A stretch of DNA of 64,000 nt from Hyphomicrobium sp. MC1 (GTDB lineage Bacteria > Pseudomonadota > Alphaproteobacteria > Rhizobiales > Hyphomicrobiaceae): assembly GCF_000253295.1 (NCBI RefSeq), contig NC_015717.1, positions 2,418,001 to 2,482,000 of the forward strand, read 5' to 3'. Shown one piece after another: positions 49,944-58,208 of the stretch. Position 1 is the first letter of the stretch. Each line of letters opens with the position of its first letter. Under the pieces are notes generated by a model. That model searched no databases, had not been told where the DNA came from, and saw only the letters and a list, made by a program, of their open reading frames with translations. Position numbers and translations under genes: made by a program.

Positions 49944-51419
49944 TTGGCCAGACTCGTCATGGTCTCTAACCGCGTCATCGACTTCAACGCTGCCCAACAG
50001 GCAGGCGGTGTCGGTGTCGCGATCTACAATACCCTCGAACGCCAAAGCGGCTTTTGGTTCGGATGGGACGGTCAAATCGAAGAGACCGATCAACCCGAGC
50101 CCAAGTCTATTACTGTCGGTGGACATACGACGGTGACAGAGCCGCTCACGGCAGCCGACTACAACGACTACTATCTCGGTTATTCAAATTCAGTTCTTTG
50201 GCCGGTCTTTCATAACCGCCTCGACCTCGCGCAATTCGAAGCCGGATATTACGCGCGCTATGTCGAAGTGAATGCGCGGTTTGCGCGCCATCTGGCTCCC
50301 CTGCTTAAGCCCGACGACGTTATCTGGATACACGACTATCACTTGGTGCCGATGGCGCGAGAGCTGCGCAAGCTCAGCGTCGAAAATCCAATAGGTTTCT
50401 TTCTGCATATCCCGATCGGTCCGGCGCAGTCACTCCTTGCGATCCCGGAGAACAAAGAGATTGCGCGGGCGCTCGGGGCCTATGATCTTATTGGGTTGCA
50501 GACGCAGTCGGATGTCCGCAACCTGATCGATTTCCTGCAGCGGAGCGTCTATGGCAGGCTGTTGCCTTCCGGGCGTATCCGCGTCGATGATACCGAACTC
50601 GACATCGGCTGTTTCCCTGTCGGTATCGACCCGAAAGATTTTGCGTTCGGGCCGGGCGAAGAGGAAGCCTTGGCGGCGAGCGAGGCTGGCGATATCCATC
50701 GCATCATCGGCATCGACCGGCTCGACTACACGAAGGGACTGCCGCAAAAATTCAAAGCCTACGGCAAATTTCTCGAAGACTTTCCCGAGTATCGCCGGAG
50801 CGTCGTGCTTTCGCAGTTTGCGCCGCCCACACGCGAGAGTGTCGAAGCGTATGCGGACATCAAGGCCGAGCTTGAATCGCTCGCCGGTTCGATCAACGGC
50901 CGCTACGGCGAACTCGATTGGGTGCCGATCAACTACATTCATCGCACGATCCCGCGCAGCGAATTGCGCGATATCTACCGAACGTCGCGCATCGGCCTCG
51001 TTACGCCGCTAATGGATGGCATGAACCTCGTCGCGAAGGAATATATCGCGTCGCAGAACCCCGTCGATCCGGGCGTGCTGATCCTGTCCAAGTTTGCGGG
51101 CGCCGCCGAGCAACTCTCGGACGCTGTGCTCGTTAATCCCTATGACCTGAACGATATCTCTCAGGGCATCAAGACTGCCCTGGAGATGACGCCCGCCGAA
51201 CGGCGGCAGCGTTACCAGAAGCTGATGAAAACCGTCTGCAAGAGCGATGCGGATGCGTGGGGCAGCAGCTATTTTTCGGCGCTGCTTAAAGCGGGCCAGC
51301 GTCGTATCGCACGATCGCCGAAATCGCCGCCTGAAATGGGAAAGGCGCTCGAGCGCTTGCAACGCGCAACTAAAAAAAACACCACTGACAGCCGGCTATC
51401 GGCAAATGTGGGGACATGA
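49944..51419 (+). CDS. otsA: Trehalose-6-phosphate synthase
   Basis: GT20 enzyme making trehalose-6-phosphate from UDP-glucose and glucose-6-phosphate. It has 491 residues. The start is a TTG at 49944 with AAGGAGG four bases upstream, giving MARLVMVSNRV, the standard OtsA beginning. WIHDYHLVPMA, FFLHIPIG and IDRLDYTKGLPQK match donor and acceptor site regions. The stop overlaps the ROK kinase start (ATGA). First gene of a four-gene trehalose operon. Confidence 0.94.
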   Translation: MARLVMVSNRVIDFNAAQQAGGVGVAIYNTLERQSGFWFGWDGQIEETDQPEPKSITVGGHTTVTEPLTAADYNDYYLGYSNSVLWPVFHNRLDLAQFEAGYYARYVEVNARFARHLAPLLKPDDVIWIHDYHLVPMARELRKLSVENPIGFFLHIPIGPAQSLLAIPENKEIARALGAYDLIGLQTQSDVRNLIDFLQRSVYGRLLPSGRIRVDDTELDIGCFPVGIDPKDFAFGPGEEEALAASEAGDIHRIIGIDRLDYTKGLPQKFKAYGKFLEDFPEYRRSVVLSQFAPPTRESVEAYADIKAELESLAGSINGRYGELDWVPINYIHRTIPRSELRDIYRTSRIGLVTPLMDGMNLVAKEYIASQNPVDPGVLILSKFAGAAEQLSDAVLVNPYDLNDISQGIKTALEMTPAERRQRYQKLMKTVCKSDADAWGSSYFSALLKAGQRRIARSPKSPPEMGKALERLQRATKKNTTDSRLSANVGT

Positions 51420-52225
51420 TGAATGTTACGGTAGATAAAATCAGCATTCCGAAATCGGATGAGATCATCAAAAGCCCAAATATTCTGTGCGTCGATATTG
51501 GCGGCACGCTGATCAAAGCCGCGACCGTCAACGAGAATGGCACGCTGATCTCGGACTTCATCACGACACAGACGCCAAAGCCGTCGACACCGGAAACGAT
51601 TGTCGATCTCATCGTCGACGTCGTAAAATCGCTTCCGGCTTTTGGGCGTGTTTCCGTGGGGTTTCCGGGTGTCGTCGGGCGACATCACGTCAAGACCGCG
51701 CCCAATCTCGGGACGCCGCATTGGAGCGAGTTCGATCTCGAACAGACGCTCACTCAGAGGCTCAATGCACCGGTGCGCGTGCTCAACGATGCCATCGTCT
51801 ACGGCCTTGGCGTCGCCAAAGGGCCAGGCCGCGAATGCGTCCTGACGTTCGGCACGGGTATGGGATGTGCGCTGTTCGTCAACGGCTCGGCCTTCTTCGG
51901 GCTGGAGCTTGGACAGCATCACGCGCGCGACGATATCAACTACGATCGCTACATCGGACACGCGGCCTATCTTGAACTCGGCCTCGAAGCTTGGAATGAG
52001 CGTGCCAAGTATGTCTTGAGTTCCGTGCAGGGCCTGACGAACGTTGACCGCCTTTACATCGGTGGCGGAAACTCGCGGCGCCTGACGTTCGATCTTCCGC
52101 CCTGGGCTAGCGTGGTGCCGCCCTCCACCGGCATTTCGGGCGGCGCGCGGTTGTGGCGTCCGGAGATGGATCAATGGTTCCGACAGCCAAGCGATCTGAT
52201 GGGAGCCGCTTCGGAACAGCGATGA
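51416..52225 (+). CDS. ROK-family sugar kinase (glucokinase/polyphosphate glucokinase-like)
   Basis: 269 residues. The phosphate-binding motif is CVDIGGTLIKAATV, the catalytic Asp is in VLNDAIVYGLG, and the second phosphate loop is TFGTGMGCALF. The ROK zinc motif CxCGxxGC is absent, as in polyphosphate glucokinases. It may phosphorylate glucose freed by the neighbouring GH15 enzyme, supplying OtsA. Whether ATP or polyphosphate is the donor cannot be read from sequence. Starts overlap otsA at one end and the PfkB gene at the other. Confidence 0.85.
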   Translation: MMNVTVDKISIPKSDEIIKSPNILCVDIGGTLIKAATVNENGTLISDFITTQTPKPSTPETIVDLIVDVVKSLPAFGRVSVGFPGVVGRHHVKTAPNLGTPHWSEFDLEQTLTQRLNAPVRVLNDAIVYGLGVAKGPGRECVLTFGTGMGCALFVNGSAFFGLELGQHHARDDINYDRYIGHAAYLELGLEAWNERAKYVLSSVQGLTNVDRLYIGGGNSRRLTFDLPPWASVVPPSTGISGGARLWRPEMDQWFRQPSDLMGAASEQR

Positions 52226-53316
52226 ACGTCCTCACCATTGGCGGCGCAATGGTTGATACGATCGTCACGATTGCAAGTGACAAGATCGAACAGATCAAGA
52301 TGCGCAATGCCGAGAGCTCGTTTCTGCTTCTCGAAGAGGGCCAGAAAACCGAAGTCGAGGAGATCGCGTCGAGCGGTGGCGGCGGCGCGCTGAACTCTGC
52401 GGTCGCAGCGGCGCGGCTCGGCCATAACACATCCATCATCGCAAAAGTCGGTCATGACGACAAAGCCGAAATCGTGCGCGGCCTGCTGCGCGCGGAAGGC
52501 GTGGACATCACGTGGCTGGCCGCCGACGAGAGCGAGCCAACGGGCTCATCCGTCATCATCTCTTCGCATGATCGCAACGCTGCCGTCTTTACCTACCGCG
52601 GCGCCAACACGCGTTTGCGACCGGAGGATTTTCCTGCCGAAGCCTTCGCCGGACATCAGCTCGTCTACGTGGCCAATCTCAGCAATGAGTCGGCAGATTG
52701 CTATCCGCTGGTCGTGGAACGCGCGAAAAGCGCCGGGGCGCGGCTTGCGGTCAATCCCGGCATCCGTCAGCTTACGGCGCGCTTCGACGATTTCTGGCAG
52801 AGCCTCAAACATATCGACATTCTGTGCGTGAACCGGGCCGAAGCGCAGACGCTGATGCCACGACTGCTGCAATCGTTCGGAGACGGCGGAGCTCCGCTGA
52901 TCGTCGGTAAAGACGATCCGCTCCCGCCGCTGGCCAAGCGTGGCCTGCGTAACGGCGGATACGAGATGACGCTTGCCAAGTTTCTGAGCGCGCTGATCGA
53001 GCTCGGCGTCGGCGCCGTCGTGCTGACGGACGGTGCGAACGGTGCGTTCATCGCCAGAGGGCAAGATCTTCATTACCGCGCGGCGCAGCATGTCGTCGCA
53101 GCGGCAACAACAGGGGCCGGCGACGCGTTCTCGGCCACGTTCGCATGTTATCTTGCAGATACGAACGATGCCGTACGGGCGCTCAGCGCAGCTTCGATCA
53201 ATGCCGCGAGCGTCGTGCAGCATATTGATACACAGACGGGGCTTTTATCTCGGCCGGTGTTAGAGCGAGAACTGGGGCACGAAAGCGAAGCTGCGCTTCT
53301 CAGTTTCCCGATCTAG
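52222..53316 (+). CDS. PfkB-family carbohydrate kinase
   Basis: 364 residues from ATG 52222 (ATGA overlap with the ROK gene). It begins MNVLTIGGAMVDTIVTI, has the SSGGGGALNSAVAAARLG substrate-side motif, and ends with TTGAGDAFSATFACYL carrying the catalytic Asp and anion hole. It is longer than most ribokinases, with an insertion of about 40 residues before the last third. The sugar is unknown. Conserved coupling inside the trehalose operon suggests a hexose or hexose derivative. Confidence 0.86.
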   Translation: MNVLTIGGAMVDTIVTIASDKIEQIKMRNAESSFLLLEEGQKTEVEEIASSGGGGALNSAVAAARLGHNTSIIAKVGHDDKAEIVRGLLRAEGVDITWLAADESEPTGSSVIISSHDRNAAVFTYRGANTRLRPEDFPAEAFAGHQLVYVANLSNESADCYPLVVERAKSAGARLAVNPGIRQLTARFDDFWQSLKHIDILCVNRAEAQTLMPRLLQSFGDGGAPLIVGKDDPLPPLAKRGLRNGGYEMTLAKFLSALIELGVGAVVLTDGANGAFIARGQDLHYRAAQHVVAAATTGAGDAFSATFACYLADTNDAVRALSAASINAASVVQHIDTQTGLLSRPVLERELGHESEAALLSFPI

Positions 53317-53330
53317 GAAGGACATTCGGA

Positions 53331-54143
53331 ATGCAGCATTTGAGGGTCGAGCAAACCGATACGGGTATTTCGCCGCGCGAGCGCGCTGCGGCACTGCGCG
53401 CGAACGTCGAGAAGCTTGTTTCGTCCGAGGAGCCGGTTGCGATCTTTCTTGATATCGACGGCACACTGCTCGATGTCGCCCTGACGCCATCAACAGTGCA
53501 TGTGCCGCCCATTTTGCCGGATCTCATCAGCTCACTGTCCCAGCGCCTTGCAGGCGCCGTTGCGATCATCACAGGACGGCCGCTGATGGAAGCCGATCGC
53601 CTGCTCAGTCCCTCGAAGTTCATTGGCGCGGGCGTTCACGGTGGACAGATGCGACTTGCGGCTGACGGCGAGATCGAAACGTTGACGCCGAGCTTCGATC
53701 CCGAACTGCAGGCTGCGATCAAGAAGATCGTGCATGAGTTGCCTGGCGTCGTCTTCGAAGACAAAGGCAGCGGCATCGCCCTGCACTACCGGCTGGTTCC
53801 CGACATGCAACAGCCGTTGACCGATCTCCTCGAAGCGCTGCTTCCGCTCTATCCCAACCAATTCAAGATCTGCGGTGGGCGGAAGGTTGTTGAAATCCTG
53901 CCGGTCGGCTTCTCGAAGGGACGGGCGCTGCGCCGAATTGCGTCTCTCCCGCAGTTTGCGAACAAGACGCCAGTGATGCTCGGCGACGATATTTCGGATA
54001 TCGATGCGTTCCAGGCGGCAGAGGATTTGAGCGGCTTCGGCCTGAAAGTCGCGGGCGAGAATTTCTCGAAGGACGAAGCCTCGTTTCAGGGGCCTGCCGA
54101 CGTCCTGAACTGGCTACAGATGCTCGCGGGAACGGGACGCTGA
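53331..54143 (+). CDS. otsB: Trehalose-6-phosphate phosphatase
   Basis: HAD-superfamily phosphatase of 270 residues that removes phosphate from trehalose-6-phosphate. Motif I is FLDIDGTLLDVA (nucleophile Asp41, acid/base Asp43). IITGRP, GVHGGQMR and the motif IV region LGDDISDIDAF are present. It starts 14 bases after the PfkB gene and ends the operon. otsA and otsB are separated by two sugar kinase genes. Confidence 0.94.
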   Translation: MQHLRVEQTDTGISPRERAAALRANVEKLVSSEEPVAIFLDIDGTLLDVALTPSTVHVPPILPDLISSLSQRLAGAVAIITGRPLMEADRLLSPSKFIGAGVHGGQMRLAADGEIETLTPSFDPELQAAIKKIVHELPGVVFEDKGSGIALHYRLVPDMQQPLTDLLEALLPLYPNQFKICGGRKVVEILPVGFSKGRALRRIASLPQFANKTPVMLGDDISDIDAFQAAEDLSGFGLKVAGENFSKDEASFQGPADVLNWLQMLAGTGR

Positions 54144-54171
54144 CCGCTGCTGTGCGCTTTGGCAGACGGGA

Positions 54172-55083
54172 CTAGGCCCGTTCGGCATAGATTTCGCCCG
54201 CTGGCGGTGTTTTTGGGTACAATCCAAAATCCGTTCGAGGAGATACCATTGCTCCCTGAATATCCGCGCGTGCTTCGAGGCCGGTGTTCCCATTGCACGG
54301 CACGGTCGCTGCCGAGGCGCTCTTTTCGCATCGTGCGCGCCACATATGGACAATCTTGACTTGTCGGTATGTGCCTTGGATCCAAGCGTATCTCAGACCC
54401 TTGAAGCCGCCGGTGAAATGTCGGCGGACGATGTAATACTTGAAAAAATTGATGGGCATTTCCAACAGAAGCCGCGCGAACAACATCACCTGAGAGGAAT
54501 TCTGCGCGTGCTTTGCCGAGAGTAGCATACGCTCCCCCAGCTTCTGCTTCAGGTCATCATAGCTCCGATAGGAATAATGATAGACCGAATGCCGAAGGCT
54601 GCCGACGGCATGGCCGCCCATCACGACAGTGTCATGGACATGCGAATTGCGAAAGCGGACGACTTGGCGATCGTATAGCCGGACGTACCAATGGTCGCGC
54701 GCCCAACGCCTCGGCCGCTGATCGCCGGGATAAACGAGGTCAAGAGCCATGGCGTACGCAATTTGAGCCGGACGCCCTGCCGAGAACATGCCGATGATCT
54801 CGTCGCGAAGCTCGGGCGTCACCACCTCGTCAGCGTCGAGGTTCAGAACCCAATCGTTTCTGCATTGATCTTCGGCGAAGCGCTTTTGCGGCCCGAACCC
54901 GAGCCACGGTTGCGTAATGACGCGGCAGCCTTCAGCCAAAGCCAGGGCCACCGTATTGTCGCGGCTTTCGCTATCTACGACGACGACTTCGTCGACCCAA
55001 GATTTGACGGAACGAATTGTGCGAACGATGCGATCAGACTCGTCCTTAGAAATAATGAAGCATGAAATTGGCAGTCGGCTCAT
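54172..55083 (-). CDS. Glycosyltransferase family 2 (WaaE/KdtX-like)
   Basis: 303 residues. The GT-A core is ISCFIISKDESDRIVRTIRSV, VVVVDSESRDNT and LNLDADEVV (DxD). It resembles lipopolysaccharide core glucosyltransferases of the WaaE type, which add beta-glucose to inner heptose. The conserved domain ends near residue 250, and about 50 further residues (from CEKSASAATVPC) look unlike the family. It is alone and convergent with otsB. Confidence 0.85.
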   Translation of the reverse strand: MSRLPISCFIISKDESDRIVRTIRSVKSWVDEVVVVDSESRDNTVALALAEGCRVITQPWLGFGPQKRFAEDQCRNDWVLNLDADEVVTPELRDEIIGMFSAGRPAQIAYAMALDLVYPGDQRPRRWARDHWYVRLYDRQVVRFRNSHVHDTVVMGGHAVGSLRHSVYHYSYRSYDDLKQKLGERMLLSAKHAQNSSQVMLFARLLLEMPINFFKYYIVRRHFTGGFKGLRYAWIQGTYRQVKIVHMWRARCEKSASAATVPCNGNTGLEARADIQGAMVSPRTDFGLYPKTPPAGEIYAERA

Positions 55084-55605
55084 GCAGGATGCCTTTCAAT
55101 GCGCCTAATATCAAAAAAAATATAAAGTATATCCGTATCTCCTAGCCGCGTTCCGTGTCAGGGGCCACTAATCGATTTTAGGACAACAAGACATTTTGGT
55201 TACAGCGTCGCCACAGAACCACAGATGCGATGATGCAGGAACCGCGCGCCGCGGATAACTCCTTGATTCAGGTTGTCCACGCTTTTTCCACCCGCAAATC
55301 CAAAAATTTCTGCGTCTGCCTGCTTTCTGCCACGAACGGCGGCCGGACCGCGGCCTCAGGGTGCCAACCGCGGCGCCTTTTTCGCCTCAGACCGTATTTT
55401 CGCTTGCGCGTGCAATGGCGACGGACACGGGATTCGCGTCCTGCGGATCGCGCACTTCTCTGGCCGATGCCCTTCGCCTGTGGGGACGCCTTGTCGCGTG
55501 TCGCCTCTTGTCGCCCGCAGAAACTTGACGACAGTAGTATAGTTTTGTTTAAGCTTTTTCGCACTCGCAGCAGAGTGAGGGACCAGAGAAGGTCATCCCG
55601 ACAAA
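55084..55605. other. Spacer between the GT2 gene and exbB
   Basis: 522 bases with no credible gene on either strand. An AT-rich block at about 55108-55135 probably holds the GT2 promoter. TTGACG at 55525-55530 followed after 17 bases by TTTAAG is a weak candidate promoter for exbB. I saw no recognisable Fur, RirA or Irr box. Confidence 0.4.
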
Positions 55606-56673
55606 ATGACGTTACGCAGTATTTTCGGAACACCTCGTATTTGGCGACTGCTTGCGGTCATTCTTAGCGTCTCCGGCACGGTGTCGTTTAGCATCATGCC
55701 CGCGACGGCGCAGGACGTGGGGGCGCCAGCCGCACAAGATGGCGGAGCTACGGCGCCCGCTCTTCCCGCTCCGGTCATGACGGTGCCCGCCCCGGCCGAT
55801 ACGCCTGCTCCCGCGACTGCGGTCACCAAAAGCACGCCTGCTGCGGCTGATAACGCTGCAGCGTCGCCGGCTTCGCCATCGACCGAGGCGACCAGCGCTG
55901 CGTCTGCGCTATCGGAGAGAGAACCGAATGCGGAAGACGCGTCGCCGAAAAAAGCGGACCTTCCGCACGACCTGTCACCGTGGAAAATGTTCCTTGCCGC
56001 AGACAGCGTCGTAAAGGGCGTCATGATCTTTCTGATCCTCGCGTCCGTCACGACGTGGACCGTCTGGCTGGCGAAATCGCTCGAACTGGCGGCTGCGAAG
56101 CGGCGGCTGGTCTCGGCGTTTTCACGCATCAACGCAACGGCGAGCTTGGCCGAAGCCGCGCAACGCCTCGGCGACAGCAAACGTTCGCGCTCCAAACGCT
56201 GCATCGTGTCGTCGTTCATCAACCTTGCGATCACAGAGCTGCGTCTTTCGGCCGATATCGCGGACAAGAACGGCATCAAGGAACGGGTGCAGTCGCGGCT
56301 CGACGGATTGACGGCAGCGGCAGGGCGGCACATCAACCGCGGCACCGGCGTGCTCGCGACCATTGGATCGACAGCGCCGTTCATCGGTCTTTTTGGCACC
56401 GTCTGGGGTATCATGAACAGCTTCATCGGCATCTCGGAGACACAGACGACGAACCTTGCGATCGTCGCTCCGGGTATTGCCGAAGCGTTGCTCGCAACGG
56501 CGACAGGCCTGATCGCGGCCATCCCGGCGGTGATCACCTACAATCATTTCTCGCGTCAGATCTCGCGGTACAAAGCGCTGATCGGCGAAGCCTCGGCCGA
56601 AGTGATGCGGCTTGTCTCGCGCGATCTCGATCGCGGCATGAAGCCCATACTCGCGCAGCAGGCGGCGGAATAA
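55606..56673 (+). CDS. exbB: Biopolymer transport protein ExbB (long N-terminal form)
   Basis: Proton-channel subunit that energises TonB. It has 355 residues. A signal-like N-terminus (about 1-35) and a roughly 90-residue Ala/Pro-rich periplasmic region precede the usual three-helix core (WKMFLAADSVVKGVMIFLI, then GVLATIGSTAPFIGLFGTVWGIMNSF and LLATATGLIAAIPAVITYN). This long form is common in Hyphomicrobiales. First gene of exbB-exbD-tonB. Confidence 0.93.
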   Translation: MTLRSIFGTPRIWRLLAVILSVSGTVSFSIMPATAQDVGAPAAQDGGATAPALPAPVMTVPAPADTPAPATAVTKSTPAAADNAAASPASPSTEATSAASALSEREPNAEDASPKKADLPHDLSPWKMFLAADSVVKGVMIFLILASVTTWTVWLAKSLELAAAKRRLVSAFSRINATASLAEAAQRLGDSKRSRSKRCIVSSFINLAITELRLSADIADKNGIKERVQSRLDGLTAAAGRHINRGTGVLATIGSTAPFIGLFGTVWGIMNSFIGISETQTTNLAIVAPGIAEALLATATGLIAAIPAVITYNHFSRQISRYKALIGEASAEVMRLVSRDLDRGMKPILAQQAAE

Positions 56674-56689
56674 TCAGGGCGGCGGCGCG

Positions 56690-57163
56690 ATGGCTGGAAG
56701 ACTGGACGACGGCGGCGACGATCTCGTCGAGAACCACGAGATCAACGTGACGCCGTTCATCGACGTGATGCTCGTGCTGCTCATCATCTTCATGGTGGCG
56801 GCGCCGCTGTCGACGGTTGACGTTCCGGTCGATCTGCCGGTCGCGAAGGCCAAGCCGCAGCCGCGCCAAAAGAAGCCCATCTTCCTCACGATCAAGGCCG
56901 ACCTCTCGCTGGCGCTCGGCAACGACGCGATCAGCCGCCGCGATATCGGGCCATCGCTCGATGCGGCAACCGGCTCGGACCGTCAGCAGCGAATCTTTCT
57001 GCGCGCCGACAAAACGGTCCCCTACGGCGAGATGATGAAAGTCATGAACCAGTTGCGCACCGCAGGTTATGTCAAGATCGCGATGGTGGGGCTGGAAGAT
57101 ATGTCGGGTGGCGCGACGTCCGCTCCTGCATCGGGCAACTCAGTTTCGACCAACCAACAATGA
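56690..57163 (+). CDS. exbD: Biopolymer transport protein ExbD
   Basis: 157 residues. A short cytoplasmic N-terminus leads to a single helix, INVTPFIDVMLVLLIIFMV, with the proton-carrying Asp at position 25. A periplasmic domain (VPVDLPVAKAKP, IFLRADKTVPYGEMM) follows. It starts 16 bases after exbB, and tonB begins one base past its stop. Confidence 0.95.
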   Translation: MAGRLDDGGDDLVENHEINVTPFIDVMLVLLIIFMVAAPLSTVDVPVDLPVAKAKPQPRQKKPIFLTIKADLSLALGNDAISRRDIGPSLDAATGSDRQQRIFLRADKTVPYGEMMKVMNQLRTAGYVKIAMVGLEDMSGGATSAPASGNSVSTNQQ

Positions 57164-57164
57164 C

Positions 57165-57980
57165 ATGCTGACGACGCTCGACATCCTTGAACCAGCATGG
57201 CACGGCCGGTTCCGGTGGACGATCGCTGCGATCGTCGTCGTGGCGCTGCATGTCGGCGGAGCGCTCGCCATGTTGCATTCGCCGCCGGTCGAAGACGATG
57301 CCGACCCCGAGGGCGCGATGATGATGGAACTCGCGGCTGTGGCGGTTGCGTTGCCCGAGCGATCAGAAAATCTGGCGATCGGAGCGCCCTCGGAAGATTC
57401 CGTCGCGACGCCCGCTACCGAGGAAGTCAAGGAGGAGCAGCCCAAGGAAGATCTGCCTCAACTGGAAGAAGCGCCGCTCGTCGAAAATCCTGAAGTCGTG
57501 CTGGAGAAGGTCAAGCCGGAGGAAGTCAAAGAGAAGCCCGAGGACAAACCGGTGCAGGAAGCGCAGCCGGAGATGCTTGCTTCGCTCGCTGCCGCGCCGC
57601 CACCGATCGACGTCAAGGAAATCGGCCCGAAGGCAACCGCACCCAATCAAGGGATGTCGCGCAAGCCGAACGCCGCGGAGTTGACGTGGCAGAAGGCGCT
57701 CTACATGCACATCAGCAAATTCAAGCGCTATCCCGATCAGGCCCGCAGCCAACGTGTCGAAGGCGTCGCGACCGTCATTTTCTCGATCGATGGCGGTGGC
57801 AACGTTTCAAACGTGCGCATTTATAAAGGTTCGGGCTCGTCAATCCTCGATGACGCAGCAGTCAGCATGCTTCGGGCTGCCGCGCCGTTGCCGGCGCCCC
57901 CAAAAATGGCGGAAGCTTCGCAGCTATCGGGGAATACCGCTCGCACGATTGCGCTCCCCATAAAATTCAACGTCCGCTGA
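57165..57980 (+). CDS. tonB: TonB energy transducer
   Basis: 271 residues from ATG 57165. One N-terminal membrane helix (about 18-38, WTIAAIVVVALHVGGALAML, with the conserved His) is followed by a Pro/Glu/Lys-rich spacer (about 75-165). The C-terminal TonB domain contains YPDQARSQRVEGVATVIFSIDGGG and ends in IALPIKFNVR. It is directly coupled to exbD and upstream of the siderophore receptor it would energise. Confidence 0.93.
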   Translation: MLTTLDILEPAWHGRFRWTIAAIVVVALHVGGALAMLHSPPVEDDADPEGAMMMELAAVAVALPERSENLAIGAPSEDSVATPATEEVKEEQPKEDLPQLEEAPLVENPEVVLEKVKPEEVKEKPEDKPVQEAQPEMLASLAAAPPPIDVKEIGPKATAPNQGMSRKPNAAELTWQKALYMHISKFKRYPDQARSQRVEGVATVIFSIDGGGNVSNVRIYKGSGSSILDDAAVSMLRAAAPLPAPPKMAEASQLSGNTARTIALPIKFNVR

Positions 57981-58208
57981 TCGGCGTTACAGGTCTTCCG
58001 GCCGCTGAATTGCACCGTTCCGCATTCTGAACCGCATACAAAATGTGGCGTTATCGGAACGATCTAAGACCTTCATCAATCATGCGCATTTTAATTCTTG
58101 ACCGAAGGAGTAAAGTACCCTTGTTTGCAAATTCGTAAGGAACCAGATGGGGACCGGGGAAACTCTTCTGACTTCCAGTTTTTGCGTTTGGGGAATGGGG
58201 GGAATGCA

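Noticed and set aside
57981..58208. Iron-responsive operator (Fur, RirA or Irr box) before the siderophore receptor
   Set aside because: No convincing match by eye. Regulation by iron is likely biologically but is not supported by a visible site.
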